Assembly: GCA_038025085.1 (NCBI GenBank)
Contig: CM076154.1
Location: 34,700,501 to 34,764,500, forward strand
From: Tetragonia tetragonoides
Taxonomy: Eukaryota > Streptophyta > Magnoliopsida > Caryophyllales > Aizoaceae
Direction of reading: 5' to 3'
DNA: 64,000 nucleotides
How positions within the stretch are numbered: position 1 is the first letter of the stretch; each line of letters starts with the position of its first letter. Position numbers and translations under genes: made by a program. Below, piece after piece: positions 9,967 to 21,783 of the stretch. The notes under the pieces were generated by a model. It did not search any database, was not told where the DNA came from, and saw only the letters and a program-made list of their open reading frames with translations.

Positions 9967-12237
9967 ATGGCAAACAGAGCCATTTTCCAGTTGAGCAGAT
10001 CAACCTTGTCAATCCCAACCATTCTCAGCTCAGCAACCACATCTCCCTTTCACACTCGTCAAGCACATGCCCACATTCTCAAATCAGGCTCTCTCATAGA
10101 CTTTTATCTCTCCTCAAAGCTACTCTCTTTTTACGCCAATCACCAATGCTTCAACGAAGCAACTCTCTTTCTTGATTCAATTGAGGAACCCAGTTCGTCA
10201 TCTTTCTCTATAATCATAAATGCATTTTCAAAATACAATCTTTCTAGCAATGTCCTTCATTTTTTTTCGAAAATGGTGTCAAAGGGTATTTTTCCAGATA
10301 GCTTTCTTCTTCCTAATGCGGCGAAAGCTTGTGCTGGTTTATCGGCCCTTAAACTTGGCCAGCAGGTTCATGGCATTGTGGAAGTATCTGGGTATTTATC
10401 GGATAATGTTGTTCAATCATCGTTAGTTCACATGTATGTAAAATGTGGTCGGTTAAGACTTGCACACAAGGTGTTCGATGGAATACCTGAACCGGATGTT
10501 GTCACTTTTAGTGCTATGGTTGCTGGTTATGCTCGAAATGGTGATGTGGGTATGGCTCAAAAGTTGTTTTGTGACATGAAAAAGTTGGGTCTGGAACCCA
10601 ATTTAGTGTCTTGGAATGGTGTGATAACAGGGTTTAATCAAAGTGGGAGGTATATGGAGGCTATATATGTGTTTTGGGATATGCATTTGCAAAGTTGTCA
10701 GCCTGATGGGAGTAGTTTTTCTAGTATTTTAGCTGCGATAGCGGACTTGGAGGTTGTAAGTATGGGAGTTCAGGTACATGGTTATGTGATCAAGAGGGGT
10801 TTGGCATCTGATAAGTGGGTTGTGACTGCTTTGATTGATATGTATGGGAAGTGTCGTTGTGCGTTAGAGATGAAACAGGCGTTTGATGATATGGGTTGTC
10901 TTGAATTAGGTTCATGCAATGCCATAATCACTGGGCTTGCACGTAATGGTCTCATTGATGATGCACTGTTGGAATTTGAAAGGATGAGAAAGCAAGGTAT
11001 GGACTTGAACGTCATTTCTTGGACATCTATGATTGGTTGCTGCTCCCAAAATGGGAAGGATGTTGAGGCTTTAGAGCTTTTTATAAAGATGCAGCTTGCT
11101 GGTGTTGAGCCCAATGCTGTTACGATCCCTTGCCTGCTGCCTGCATGTGGCAATATTGCAGCGTTAATGCATGGGAGGGCAGCACATTGTTTCTCTCTCC
11201 GTAGGGGAATAGTGCATGATGTCTTTGTTGGTAGTGCTCTAATTGACATGTACGCAAAATGTGGTAAAATCAGGGATTCTAGGGCATGTTTTGATGCGAT
11301 GCCCACCAGAAACCAGGTAACTTGGAATGTGATAATTGGAGGATACGCAATGCATGGAAAACATAAGGAAGCCATGGAGATGTTTGATTGGATGCAGAGG
11401 AGTGGACAAAAGCCAAACTCTGTAACATTTACTTGCATACTATTTGCATGTAATCAGAAAGGCCTTGTTGATGAGGGTTGGCGTTATTTCAATAGCATGT
11501 CCAAGGAGCACCATGTTGAAGCTCAAATGGAGCATTTTGCTTGCATGGTGAGCCTCCTGAGCCGTGTAGGTCAACTTGAAGAAGCTTATTCCTTGATCAA
11601 CAAAATGCCGCTGGAACCAGATGCTTGTGTGTGGGGAGCACTGCTAAGTTCTTGTAGAGTGTACAAAAATTTGCGGCTAGGCGAGATTGCAGCTGAGAGA
11701 CTCTTTGAGCTAGAACCGAGAAATCCTGGCAATTATGTCCTCCTTTCCAATATATATGCTTCGAAGGGCATGAGGGGTGAAGAAGACAGAGTGAGGAATC
11801 TGATGAAGGGGATAGGCCTGAAGAAAAACCCAGGATGCAGTTGGATTGAGATCAAGAAGAAAGTCCACACGCTTGTAGCTGGGGACAAAGCCCATCCCCA
11901 GATGGCGCAAATTATTCAGAAATTGGAAGCGTTGGGTACAGAGATGAATAAATCAGGTTTAAGTCCTAAAGTTGATTATGTGCTACATGATGTTGAGGAG
12001 CAGGACAAGGAGCAGATCTTGTGTGGACATAGCGAGAAGTTGGCTGTAGTTTTTGGACTCCTGAATACACCTGCAGGCTCTCCTCTTCGTGTTATTAAGA
12101 ACCTTAGGATCTGCGGTGATTGCCATGCTGTTATAAAGTTTATATCTAATTTTGAAGGCCGAGAAATTTTTGTCAGAGACACTAATCGCTACCATCATTT
12201 CAAAGATGGAGAGTGTTCCTGTGGGGATTACTGGTGA
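9967..12237 (+). CDS. DYW-class pentatricopeptide repeat protein, PCMP-H21-like
   Basis: An intact intronless 756-residue PLS-type PPR protein. After a Ser/Thr-rich N-terminus suited to organelle import, PPR motifs run from about residue 35 to 560 (for example VVTFSAMVAGYARNGD, VSWNGVITGFNQSGR, VTWNVIIGGYAMHGK), followed by the E/E+ region and a complete DYW domain ending in DYW (754-756). The DYW cytidine-deaminase-like signature is present: HSEK at 688-691 and CGDC at 716-719, with a second His/Cys set HHFKDGECSCGDYW. Such proteins bind organellar RNA one base per repeat and the DYW domain carries out or supports C-to-U editing in mitochondria or plastids. Length and wording match Arabidopsis At1g20230 (about 760 residues) throughout, so orthology is likely. 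The ATG at 9967 has a good context (GCCATGG). The target editing site is unknown. Confidence 0.95.
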   Translation: MANRAIFQLSRSTLSIPTILSSATTSPFHTRQAHAHILKSGSLIDFYLSSKLLSFYANHQCFNEATLFLDSIEEPSSSSFSIIINAFSKYNLSSNVLHFFSKMVSKGIFPDSFLLPNAAKACAGLSALKLGQQVHGIVEVSGYLSDNVVQSSLVHMYVKCGRLRLAHKVFDGIPEPDVVTFSAMVAGYARNGDVGMAQKLFCDMKKLGLEPNLVSWNGVITGFNQSGRYMEAIYVFWDMHLQSCQPDGSSFSSILAAIADLEVVSMGVQVHGYVIKRGLASDKWVVTALIDMYGKCRCALEMKQAFDDMGCLELGSCNAIITGLARNGLIDDALLEFERMRKQGMDLNVISWTSMIGCCSQNGKDVEALELFIKMQLAGVEPNAVTIPCLLPACGNIAALMHGRAAHCFSLRRGIVHDVFVGSALIDMYAKCGKIRDSRACFDAMPTRNQVTWNVIIGGYAMHGKHKEAMEMFDWMQRSGQKPNSVTFTCILFACNQKGLVDEGWRYFNSMSKEHHVEAQMEHFACMVSLLSRVGQLEEAYSLINKMPLEPDACVWGALLSSCRVYKNLRLGEIAAERLFELEPRNPGNYVLLSNIYASKGMRGEEDRVRNLMKGIGLKKNPGCSWIEIKKKVHTLVAGDKAHPQMAQIIQKLEALGTEMNKSGLSPKVDYVLHDVEEQDKEQILCGHSEKLAVVFGLLNTPAGSPLRVIKNLRICGDCHAVIKFISNFEGREIFVRDTNRYHHFKDGECSCGDYW

Positions 12238-14229
12238 ATAATGCTTCCATTAAATGGGAAAATGGTTATATGGTGAATGATGCTGTCCTGAATGGGTGTT
12301 TGAAAATCCTTACGGATAATGAATTTTCCTGTCTTTGGGTTCTACATAAACAGTTTCTATAAATCAGTTCCTTGGGGACCAGGACGTGGTGCACCGTGCA
12401 TTATACTGCTAAAGAAGTAAGATTTTTCATCTAGTTGTTTCTCCTACAGTCCTACTAGCTCCTTTCAAGTCATACCATAATTATCGAATTATGGCTAGAT
12501 CCTAGATTACCCACCATCAATTCATTTCTGTTATTTTGCTTCATTTCCTGTAAAGTATACTTAAAATTGTTTGATGATAGTTTATGTAGTACACTCATTC
12601 AAATTCTGAATACAGGGCTTAAAGCCAAGAGGCTTGACTGTCAGACATCTTCATCAATATTACCACCTACCTGAAAGCTCTCATCGTCATTGTGAAGAAG
12701 GTATTGATCTTGTCAAGGAAGGCATAGCAACTGTAATCTGTGAATTGAATAGATGTAAGTGATGATTGATGCATGATCAGTCTTTGTGCAATGTCATAAT
12801 GTTCTTAGCCATCATTAATACATGCATGTTAATTAATTGTGGCAAATGGCCATCAGTTACCTTCATTTCTTGTTATTGCATTATATTTTTATTTTCCCGT
12901 GTCCAAATTTCAGCAATTTTCATGTTTCGAATGGTTTGAACTGAAGGCTTAACCTATGGCTTATAGAGATCGTAAGGTTAGAGAGGAATTTCTATGCAAT
13001 CCCCATAGTTTTGAATGAAAAAGTTTGACTATTACTGCTCTCTTTTATTGTTGTAGTTGTTGTTACTATTGCTTGGTGGATATGGCAGTCATATAACTAG
13101 ATTACCCTGTAGGACTGACTGACTGTTAAGGAGTCCAATGCCCTATGGATATAATGATTTGACAGGAATACCTATTCAATCCCCATATAGCTAAGAATGG
13201 AGAAGTTTGAGCTGTTGCTTTCTGTTACTGCTATTATTTTTGTTGTCTGGAGGTGGTGATCGGGGACTCGGGTGGAATTGGATTAACCAGTAGGCTTCAG
13301 TTGTCTTTGTTAGGTGTTTCAACTTTTTTGGACTGATTGTTTACTCAAACTCAAGACTAGTGGAAGTTTGAAGTCTTTGAACTATCTTCATCCCTTTAGT
13401 TGCGAAAGTGACACTTTGGGAGCAAAATGCAAGTGAAATAAAATAAATTCTTCAAATGTTTTAATCTTCCCTGCTTCTTCTCCTAGGAGGAATCTGATTG
13501 ATATCACTTAATTATGCCCAAATTGTATGATGAATCCTAATGTTCTCCACTATTCAATGGCTTGTCTCTTCGGCGTTTAATCTGTCTTCATACCCTAGCT
13601 CGATCATGGATGTTTTTGTGGCTTGGACAAGAATGATGAGAAGAGCTGGACTATGCATGCATGTGCAGAATGTGGCACCTGGTAACCTAGGGTTCAACAT
13701 GGAAGGAAAGAACCAGCAAAGTTTGAGGAACAGAATCTTCAATTCCCTTTATAATATTCGATTCTCTTCTGTGAGGCTTCAGTTTAGCTGGAGTCAAGTG
13801 TTTCATTACGAGCTCAACTCCTTTCTCATGTTTATGGAACTGCCATGAGTAGTTCATGATTTTGATGGCTTGGATGGCCTTTGTGTTTCATGGATCCCCT
13901 GTTGTAGATGCCTCCTTACATTTTATTAGTTTCATGTTATCAACACGCCTGAGCTGCATTGATCTGAATTTCCTTTTCTGTTTCTCATACTTTGTGGCAG
14001 GGTGAAGGAGCTGATCATGTAGTTCAAACAATGTAAAAAAAAGTCGTCTTCTGCACCATTACCGAAGTAGCCCATCAATGGCCTCCATCTGTGGCAGTCA
14101 AGTAGGTACATTATTGTACGGTGGCGCAATGGAATTGTTGTTACTAATCAATGCTCACTAAATCCCCGCTGAATGCGCTAATTTAATATCTTCCATTCAT
14201 AATTTTCCCAAATTTTCGTTACATAACCT
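12238..14229. other. 3' flank of the PPR gene and intergenic DNA
   Basis: This begins with the PPR 3'UTR. An isolated 49-codon frame at about 12616-12762, preceded by TACAG, could be an alternative downstream exon but matches no family I know. The remaining sequence, including the 102-codon frame at 13540-13848, shows no recognisable domain. Confidence 0.4.
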
Positions 14230-14815
14230 TACTTTTCCCTCAATTTCGCACATAATACACAAATTCTGTTTCACCTTTATATTTTGAGAAGATATCGAAG
14301 TCCTTGCTAAGCAGATCTGCAACGTTTTTCCTCTTCATACCAGCAGCTCGAACATGGAGCTGGTAGACAATCCTTCTACTGATGCTCTGAAGCTGGGAGC
14401 TTCTTGCTTGAATATTATTGCGTTTATAGCTTCTCAAATGGAGTAGTAGGTAGCAGACAAGACAGCTCGAAGGAGTAATTTCGTAGCACTTTCAAGACCA
14501 TTGAATATTCTGATCCCAGAAGGATCGTTGAACATGACATTCACTCCAAGAGAGAATGGAATTGATCTTTAGGAACCTCACACTTAAAAAAAGATGTGTA
14601 TGAGACTCAGAATTCTGCTGCATAACACACAAGTTGGATCAGTTCCAGCACCTACCAATCCTCTGCAGCCTGTCAATAGTAGGTAGCCGCTGAATACAAA
14701 CCAACTACAGGTAGAAACAGTGTTTAGGTGTTTCTAAGAATGACCAGCAAACCTTGCCCAAGCAGTAGCAGGTCTGATAAGCTTCCTGTAAGCAGCACAT
14801 AAAGAGTATTTCCCT
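14230..14815 (-). pseudogene. LINE reverse transcriptase zinc-binding (zf-RVT) remnant
   Basis: Read on the minus strand in several frames, this gives blocks typical of the C-terminal zf-RVT region of plant L1 LINEs: a GAGTDPTCVLC knuckle, LSLIHIFFKCEVPK (His and Cys of the knuckle), WDQNIQW, and then SRRIVYQLHVRAAGMKRKN and LLSKDF. Frames change several times and stops interrupt them, so the copy is dead. The 65-residue open frame at 14240-14437 is the best preserved piece. Confidence 0.6.
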
Positions 14816-15667
14816 ACAGTTTATGACAATGTTTTAACCTTATCTCTATCATAAAAATTCTTCTATTCAACCTAGATATACAAAAAGAAATTCTGTTGTT
14901 GAGGTTTTATATACTCCAATTAAATGCCAATTCACAGTACAATTTTTCTGCGATGTAAATAAATTATAATGATTAGAGGTATCAACTAACACATTCTTTT
15001 ATAAGGATAGGGTTGAACTGCTCTGAAATGTCAGAATTCGAGGAAAGAGCTTCTTCGGCATCTGAAATATGTGCATTTCTTTGATTAACGTGCCTGAATG
15101 TGCTTATCTTTCAGAAGCCGCCCTATTGACTGAGCTAATGCTATCTCTAATGCAAGTTCTCCGACCAGTAGTCACTGCTCCCAGAGGCCAGAGGGTAAGC
15201 CTTTACAATGAGATGTCTGTATTGATAAGATACACAAAGTCATACACATCAGAACCCCAATAGTTTCGAGCAAAGAAAACAAGAGATGCATGCAGATGAA
15301 TCAAGATTGTAGGCTTTGGAGCGACTGTTTCCATTTGTTGTATAAATGTCCTGTGCTGCTGACGACTAGAGTTGTATTTTGAATGGGTGGCTAATGAATA
15401 TTAGTAGAAGTACCAAGAGATCGGCTTTTGGAAGACAAAGGTTCCTGTAAATTTGTACAAGGCAGTGGCCTCTTCAGTAGGCTAAGGAGAGCTAGCTTTA
15501 TGACCACAGTTTATAGGTTTTGGAACGAGGAATGAGTATGACATATTTTCTTAGACCAACTAGAGATGCTCTGCAGACTGTTGTTATCATAAGATTTGTT
15601 CAATTTTGATGAGCTTTGTTGAACTTAAAATCAATATTTTGTGAGAGGACAACTATTACAAAATTTT
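14816..15667. other. Probable LINE-flanking non-coding sequence
   Basis: No intact gene. The text around 15290-15360 (encoding a CRLWSDCFHLLYKCP-like peptide on the plus strand) has the look of another zf-RVT fragment, but it is too short for a firm call. Confidence 0.3.
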
Positions 15668-17472
15668 GGGATATTACATGGTGTACCCCTGTGGTTTGAG
15701 GAAATGTATGGTGTATCACAAATTAAGTTTCTTATACGTTGTACCTTTGGGGTTTATGGGTGATGTACATCTAATATAAAATTTATTTTGACCATCAATT
15801 TTGGACAATTTTGCCCTCCAAATAGATGAAAGTTGTTAGATATGTAGTAATTGTTGAATTTTACATGTTATACTCCTGATATTTTGGCAAATGCACAACA
15901 TACCCATTTTCCTCAAATGGCATAAAAGCTCAAATCTAGTGGTTACTTTGATGGAAAATTAAGTAATGTATTAGTTTGTCTTTAAAAACACCTCTTGCCC
16001 CTTTGATGATCATCTCATCTCTTTTTCTTTCCCTCAACCCCCAACCAAGTATCCCACAACAACAATCTTCTTACCCCTCTTCTTCCTCCAACACCTTTCT
16101 TTTTCAATCAACCAATTGCTTCATACGCTAGCAATGCAACAAATAACAACAATGAAATAAAAGTAAGGAAAGAACCACAAGTGTGACCCCCTAGAAGTTA
16201 AGGGTTCAAATCAGGAGTTCAAACTTATATGCAAAAAGGATTATACTCTATAAATGTGATTTGAGCAAATACTTTGAGAGGTGGAAGCCAATTATTGAAT
16301 TTACAAGTCACAACCACGCTCAAGCAATCAGAATTTGTAGTTATTTTTACTTGTGCATGCCAGTTGTTCTTTTGTTCGATTGGTTCGTGTTAAATTTCAA
16401 AATATTGTGTGTTTTGTCACATCATCATAGATTGCTTAATTCTTGCTATAACTTGTAAATTCAAAAACTTTGCACAAATTAAATGATCCTGAACTAGTGA
16501 TTTGACCCCTTCTAGAGGGTCCTAGTTGTGGTTCTTCTTCCTCACTTTTATTTCACTTTTGTTGCTTGTTACATCGGTAGCATATGAACCAATTGGTTGA
16601 TTGCAACAGAGCGTGTTCGAGGGAGGATGAGGCTAAGAGATTGTTGTTGTGGGACACTTGGGAAATGACTGATGAGAGAATGTTGAAACATGGAGAGAAA
16701 GAAAAAGAGATTGGATGATAATCAAAGGGATAAGACTAGTTTTTAAAGGCAAACTAAAATATTACATCATAAATATTCAAACAAAATGGCCACTAGGTTT
16801 GAATTTCTAGGCCATTTGAGGGAAAATGGGTATCTTGTGCATTTGCCAAAACCTCAATGGTATAGCATGTAAAATATAATATTAATTAAGTAGCTAACAA
16901 CTTCAATCTATTGGAAGGGCATAATCGTCCAAAATATATGGTCAAGATCAATTTTGTTAACATGTACATTACATATAAATCCTAGGGGTGTTTGTTTAGT
17001 GGGAATAGAAGGTGGAGATAGGGATTAGAAAATTAGGATTGTAAAATCCATGTTTGGTGTCAGGGATGGGGAATAGAGAAGGAGTGGAGATGGAGATAAA
17101 AAGATCTCTTATCCCACGTTTTTATTCCCATAGGGGGCTGGTAATTGGAGGAGGGATAAGGATTTTTAAAGTCAAATTACTATCATGCCCATTATAAATG
17201 ACTGCAAATTTTGGCTTCTCTTTTATTTAAGGGTATTTTGGTAAACTAACTTTACCCCAATCTATTCCCTAATCTAATACCCACATAACAAACGGGGTAG
17301 TAGGATTAACTATACAAATTCCCTATCCCCTCAACCCAATCCCATCCCCATAGTTTCATAATCTCATTCCCACTTCCCAAACGCCCCGTAGGGGTATGGC
17401 ATATAAGAAACTTAACTTGTGGATACAATATGCATTTCCTCCAACCACAGGGATCCACTGCTTTAATATTCC
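15668..17472. mobile_element. Mutator-like element, GGGATATTACA family, copy 1
   Basis: The left end GGGATATTACATGGTGTACC and the reverse complement of the right end (GGAATATTAAAGCAGTGGATCC...) form long imperfect inverted arms that share CCTGTGGTTTGAGGAAATG, AAGTTTCTTATA and GTACC blocks. The flanks are CAAAATTTT (left) and TAAAATTTT (right), a 9-bp duplication with one mismatch, as Mutator-like elements make. A second pair of inverted blocks (CATTTTCCCTCAAATGGC type) lies further in. The element is non-coding and carries a nested MITE at 16985-17397. Confidence 0.7.
16985..17397. mobile_element. Nested MITE with GGGGTGTTTG ends
   Basis: Terminal repeats GGGGTGTTTG (left) and CAAACGCCCC (right) with further pairing between GTGGGAATAGAAGG and the reverse complement of the right arm. 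It splits the right arm of the surrounding Mutator-like element at a TA; flanks are CTA (16982-16984) and GTA (17398-17400). These ends resemble Tourist/PIF-type MITEs. The minus-strand frame at 17306-17497 runs across its border and is spurious. Confidence 0.6.
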
Positions 17473-17559
17473 TAAAATTTTTTTTATACAAAAACACCTA
17501 ATAAAACAAAACCCGCAAATATTACCACCTTAAGTCATTATCAGGTCAAATTATACGCT

Positions 17560-18070
17560 CCTTTATTTCTGTTTTGCCCTTAACTAAGATTGAATAATTT
17601 ATGTAACTTTAAAATTTTGAACTATTATTTTAAGCACATTAAATGAATTTGGGCTACAAAAGTAAATTTTCCTCTCTCAAAAATTAAATTTGAGCTACAT
17701 TTTGCTGTTATTCAACCTGAGCTAAGGTTAATATATGAGTCGTTCAGATTATGAGCTGAAAAAATAGCAAATAAAGAAGCGAAAGAATTTTTTTTTTTTC
17801 CAGTATTAATAATTAGTATAGGTGAATAAGATAAGAGGGAAGAACTGGACTAACTATATAAAAAGAAAACAAAAAAGATCTAAATATTCATCAATTGTGT
17901 ATGAAATTTATGATTTATATTGTTATAAAATCCGAATTAAGATTAGAAAATTTTCTCAGTGATAGCGAACGTGTTCCATTAAGCGGGGAATCTTACTTTT
18001 AAAGCAAACAAATTATAGTGTCATTCTTGAAAGAATGGACAAACCAGATAATCTTCCAAATTAAATACTA
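17560..18070. repeat. About 510-bp dispersed repeat, copy 1
   Basis: It aligns along its length, same orientation, with 39708-40218. Shared blocks include GAGCTACATTTTGC, AATAGCAAAT, AAGGGAAGAACT, TTGTGTATGAAATTTATG, AGAAAATTTTC and CCATTAAGCGGG. The copies differ by substitutions and small indels. No coding capacity or terminal structure was seen, so the class is unknown. Confidence 0.7.
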
Positions 18071-19112
18071 CTAGTAGGAAACCCGTGCGTTGCACGATTT
18101 CAAATTTTATTTGGTTAACTGTTTCATAAACATAATTGTCATTGTTTGTGGCCGTGCAAAAGCCATCCGTTTTCAATTAATCATTAAAATTTTGATTAGT
18201 AGTCATCTTTTGTTTTTCTTTTATCACATGCTAACTATTTTGTAAGCACATTATCATTATCTTTATGTGTTAGTTCTATGAAAAAAGTAAAGTGTTAGCT
18301 AAATCTTAGATGGAGTAAGGATATTGTTGTATTTATATATTTTTGTTTTTTTGTGTTCATTTTTGGATTAATATATGGATTTAAGACATCACTGGTGTTA
18401 TCAAGCACAAAATAAAACGAAGGAGAGAGTGCTGATGCATGTTTAAGCATATTAAAATGTAAATAGAGCAAGTGAAAAGTTTAAGAGAGCAAAAACTTTT
18501 TTTTGGAGCACAAACTCATAAGAGATACAAAATGTCAATTTTGAAAATTGTCCTGATTATTGTCACGAATTTATACCTGATTGTTGTGTTGTGATTACCA
18601 TAAAATCTAACTTGCCAATTATTACATACATAACTTCATATTCCTAAGGAAATTTATTACATCATGCCAATTGGCTCGACAGGTACATCCTTCCCAGATT
18701 TATTCAACAACACTACTTTCATAAGAGGATCCATAAAACAACATCGCGTGCGGGATCATGTAAACATCTCCCTTCTCCCCCACCTTCAGTAGCTATATGC
18801 CTATACCATCAAAACCACAATTTGGCTAACCAACACCACGGAAAGACAATTAGGTTTGTGTCTTCAGAAGCAACAAACTTTCAGAAGGAATATGAATCAG
18901 AAAAAGAATATATATTGTACCAGGAAACCACTCAAAATTAGCAAGAAAATTGTAGAAATTCCTTAAAATTTGGCATAAGTTTAGTTTCCTCCCTAGAATC
19001 AAGATTTATGTTCATTGCAGTAGTAATAATATTGTGTTTCTTCTGCTATTGCAACAAAGCTAACTTGCGATAAACATTAACCTGATTTTGAGCACAGCAG
19101 ATCAGATAGCAG
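18071..19112. other. Intergenic, no gene seen
   Basis: AT-rich. A short palindrome-like block CCCGTGCGTTGCACG near 18090, common near the ends of several plant transposons, is the only notable motif. Confidence 0.35.
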
Positions 19113-19127
19113 TGTATTCCTTCATCA

Positions 19128-19218
19128 ACACATCAACATCAACATTACCCCAGTGTCTTCAAAGAGGCTCCCGCCTAGGCAGGGTAAGGGGGGGGTCGGT
19201 TGTACGCAGCCTTACCCC
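19128..19218 (-). mobile_element. Au-like SINE, 5'-truncated copy
   Basis: On the minus strand it reads CAGGGGTAAGGCTGCGTACA, then GGCGGGAGCCTCTTTG and a GGGGTAATGTTGATGTTGATG tail, the 3' part of Au-type plant SINEs. Perfect 15-bp target duplications TGTATTCCTTCATCA lie at 19113-19127 and 19219-19233. The 5' half seen in the 59.9-kb copy is missing, as expected for 5' truncation in LINE-driven retrotransposition. Confidence 0.8.
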
Positions 19219-19233
19219 TGTATTCCTTCATCA

Positions 19234-20220
19234 TTGAAACAAAGAACAATCAGGTTACATCTAGGAAATAGTATAAACACTTCAATTTCCTTTCCTTTTT
19301 TTGTCATTTCCTTCATTTTTCAAACATAAGATCAATCCAGTACAACAATAATCTCAACTTCGTATGAGTAATACATTAATCCAACTGATCCATAACAACA
19401 AAGTTTTCTTCATATTCCTTTCTTTTCTTTATAGGTCAATATGTTTGGTAAGTTTTTTCATTTTTGGGCCTAGTAATTATACATGGAAACATGAAGTAAA
19501 ATGTTTTATTATCAAAAAAAATCACCAATCTGAAATTTGTAAGCGAAAACAAAAGGAATATGGAAAATTTGACCCGTTTGAAAAATAAACATTATCAAAA
19601 TTAAGGAATACATTATCGATAATATGAGGATTGGGAAAAGAAGGGGAAAAATGAAAGTGGGATATCTCTGAAGTTCTGAAATTATCTTGGTTTGATGTTA
19701 ATCTGAAATTCTGAATATTGCCATTGCCTCCGTTTGTAGTTCAATGTTCATTACTCATCAGATTTTGTTGCCATTAACAGTGGAGGAAATTGAACAATAA
19801 AATAAGAAATTAAAAAACGAACTCATAGAAAGAAATAACGTATTCAAATATGTTGTCTGGTGAGTAAATGGATAGAGTATAAAGAAGAAGAACTTGCAAA
19901 CAGGAAAAAGAAAAACTAAAAATCAAGTGACATCACATACATAGGAAATGCATCAAACAGTTTTGCAAAATCAAATTCAAGGGATTCGTGATCAGATAAG
20001 AATCAATTGGGGGGTTAATGAGAAATTAATTGGAGAAACTAACGGTTACATATTCTTCTCTCTTCTTCCATGCTGTTTTGTCATTAGAACTTGATTGCTT
20101 GTGTGAGTCGCTGCCGAACACATGAGAGAGAGAGCAATGAAGAGCCTTTGTAATTCGTCCCTTCTTGTGGCTCTCCCTCCACGAGAGCTTCTTATGTAAT
20201 TCAAACAAGGTTAAAAGAAA
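19234..20220. other. Intergenic, no gene seen
   Basis: AT-rich, with an open frame at 19364-19588 that shows no domain. Nothing else recognised. Confidence 0.35.
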
Positions 20221-21120
20221 ACCTTGCTCAATCGGCCGCCTGCACTGAATGTGGTGCACCCGATGAGACCTGCATTCATGTTCTTCGAGATTGCCCAAGA
20301 GCTTGTGAGGTTTGGGAACTCTTGGACCCGTCATTTGCTTTTGATGCGTTATTCAATAGTCCTCTTGACGATTGGATCAATTTTAATCTTGCTGCACCTA
20401 ATGTCTTGACTCATTTATTTGCTATGGCGGTTTGGTGGCTTTGGAGGTGGCGGAATGCTCGCTCGTTTGGTCACCCTCAAGATGTCCCTCGCCATAGCCA
20501 GGGATTTATAATTGATCGGGTTCGTGATTATGTTAATGTCGTTGAAGTTAAAGCCAAAACTTCTTTTAATGGCAAGCGTAAACGTGAAGAAACTCTCATT
20601 CGTTAGGAAGCCTCACCTGAAGGATGGGCCAAGCTTCGAGGGTTAACCCAGACTCTGCTGGTTGCGGAGGCGCAATTCGCTCTTCTAATGGTGCGTTTGT
20701 GTGCGCCTTTACTCGAAGTGTTGCAGCTCTTCTTCTGTCAAGGCAGATATCCTAGGTCCTGATCATGGCCAAAGATCTCAATATTCCACAACTTGTCCTT
20801 GAAGTGGACTTCGAAGTTGTGCTACTTGCTCTACGTGAGGACCCTAAGACATGGAGTCCAAATTATTTTCTCCTGCTGCATTGTCGTGCTCTACTTGTTG
20901 ATCCAAATTGGGTAGTTTGTGTTCGTCATGTTTACAGAGAAGCCAACTCCGCCGCTGATTGGTTATAATTTTAGCTTTGAGTGTAATGAGCAATTTAAAT
21001 ACTTTTCTAGCTCGCCTGTGGGTTTGTTTAATGTCCTCCTTGAGGACCTTGTAGGGGTAGCTCACACTCGTCTTGTTATTTCTAATAATTAATTATTAGG
21101 GCGTTGCCCTCCTTCGCACC
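20221..21120 (+). pseudogene. L1-type LINE 3' remnant (zf-RVT plus RNase H)
   Basis: The plus strand encodes ACTECGAPDETCIHVLRDCP (the zinc knuckle of zf-RVT) at about 20239-20298, then VWELLDPSF and AMAVWWLWRWRNAR. After a frame break comes the RNase H domain: SAGCGGAIRSSNGAFVCAFT, then LVLEVDFEVVLLALR and finally VRHVYREANSAADWL with a stop at 20966-20968. Stops and frameshifts separate these blocks. A non-coding tail ending GCGTTGCCCTCCTTCGCACC and an A-rich run to about 21125 is the usual end of such LINEs. It abuts the broken UGD-like copy. Confidence 0.75.
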
Positions 21121-21139
21121 AAAACAAATTGGTGCAACC

Positions 21140-21600
21140 AATAGGTATTGACATGAGGTGTTTTCTTCCAAAAGTTCGATTTGGATTATATATGGTATTA
21201 ATAGTTGTACAATGGCTGAATTAGGTTTGAGAAAACATAATGTGGTGACAAAAAAAAGATTATTGTCCAATAGTTCAACGATTTTAATTTGATGGCTAAA
21301 CGGGACAGAAAACTCGATCAGTTCCACAATAGCCGCTTCATCCAGGATATGTTTCGCCCTGTACTCCCACCTCTCCACCTCCCTACGACACTTACTCCCT
21401 TCCCCTCCTGTTTTTGTTTTGATATCTATAGCCAAAAAGATAACTTGAGAAGTTTGAATAGCTACGACTATATTCACGTGAAAGAAAACATTAAATCTCT
21501 TATGAGTCTTGAGTAGATCTATAAAATCTGATTCATCATTGAAAGGCCAAACGACAGGCTTAGGATTATTCCACCTTTCGATAATTTTTCCCAGTTATAT
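21140..21600 (-). pseudogene. Broken fragment of the divergent UGD-like gene
   Basis: On the minus strand this aligns with residues of about 45-195 of the UGD-like protein encoded at 53501-54904. Shared text includes VIFLAIDIKTKT, GEGSK, VPFSH and the nucleotide block AGGATTATTCCACCTTTC. The fragment lacks the N-terminus and everything after the first Rossmann fold; frames shift near the residue-165 region and small deletions are present. It keeps the unusual DIKTKT sequence of the intact paralogue (normal UGDs have NTPTKT-type sequence), so it was copied from that gene, not from a standard UGD. A LINE tail lies immediately to the left. Confidence 0.8.
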
Positions 21601-21783
21601 ATGTACAATTTCACATTTGGCATGGAATAGTATTAAATATCTCGTCAACTGTCCCATCCTTTGAAATACCAACAATGCACCACGGAAAAATAATCACTAT
21701 GCTCGAAGGTGGATACCTCTGGTGTGAACCACAAAAAATAAATTTGGAGACACACTCCCCAAGATGGGAGCCTAGTATCTCAT

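Noticed and set aside
10782..11438. 218-residue minus-strand frame
   Set aside because: Antisense shadow of the PPR gene, which has a full domain match on the plus strand.
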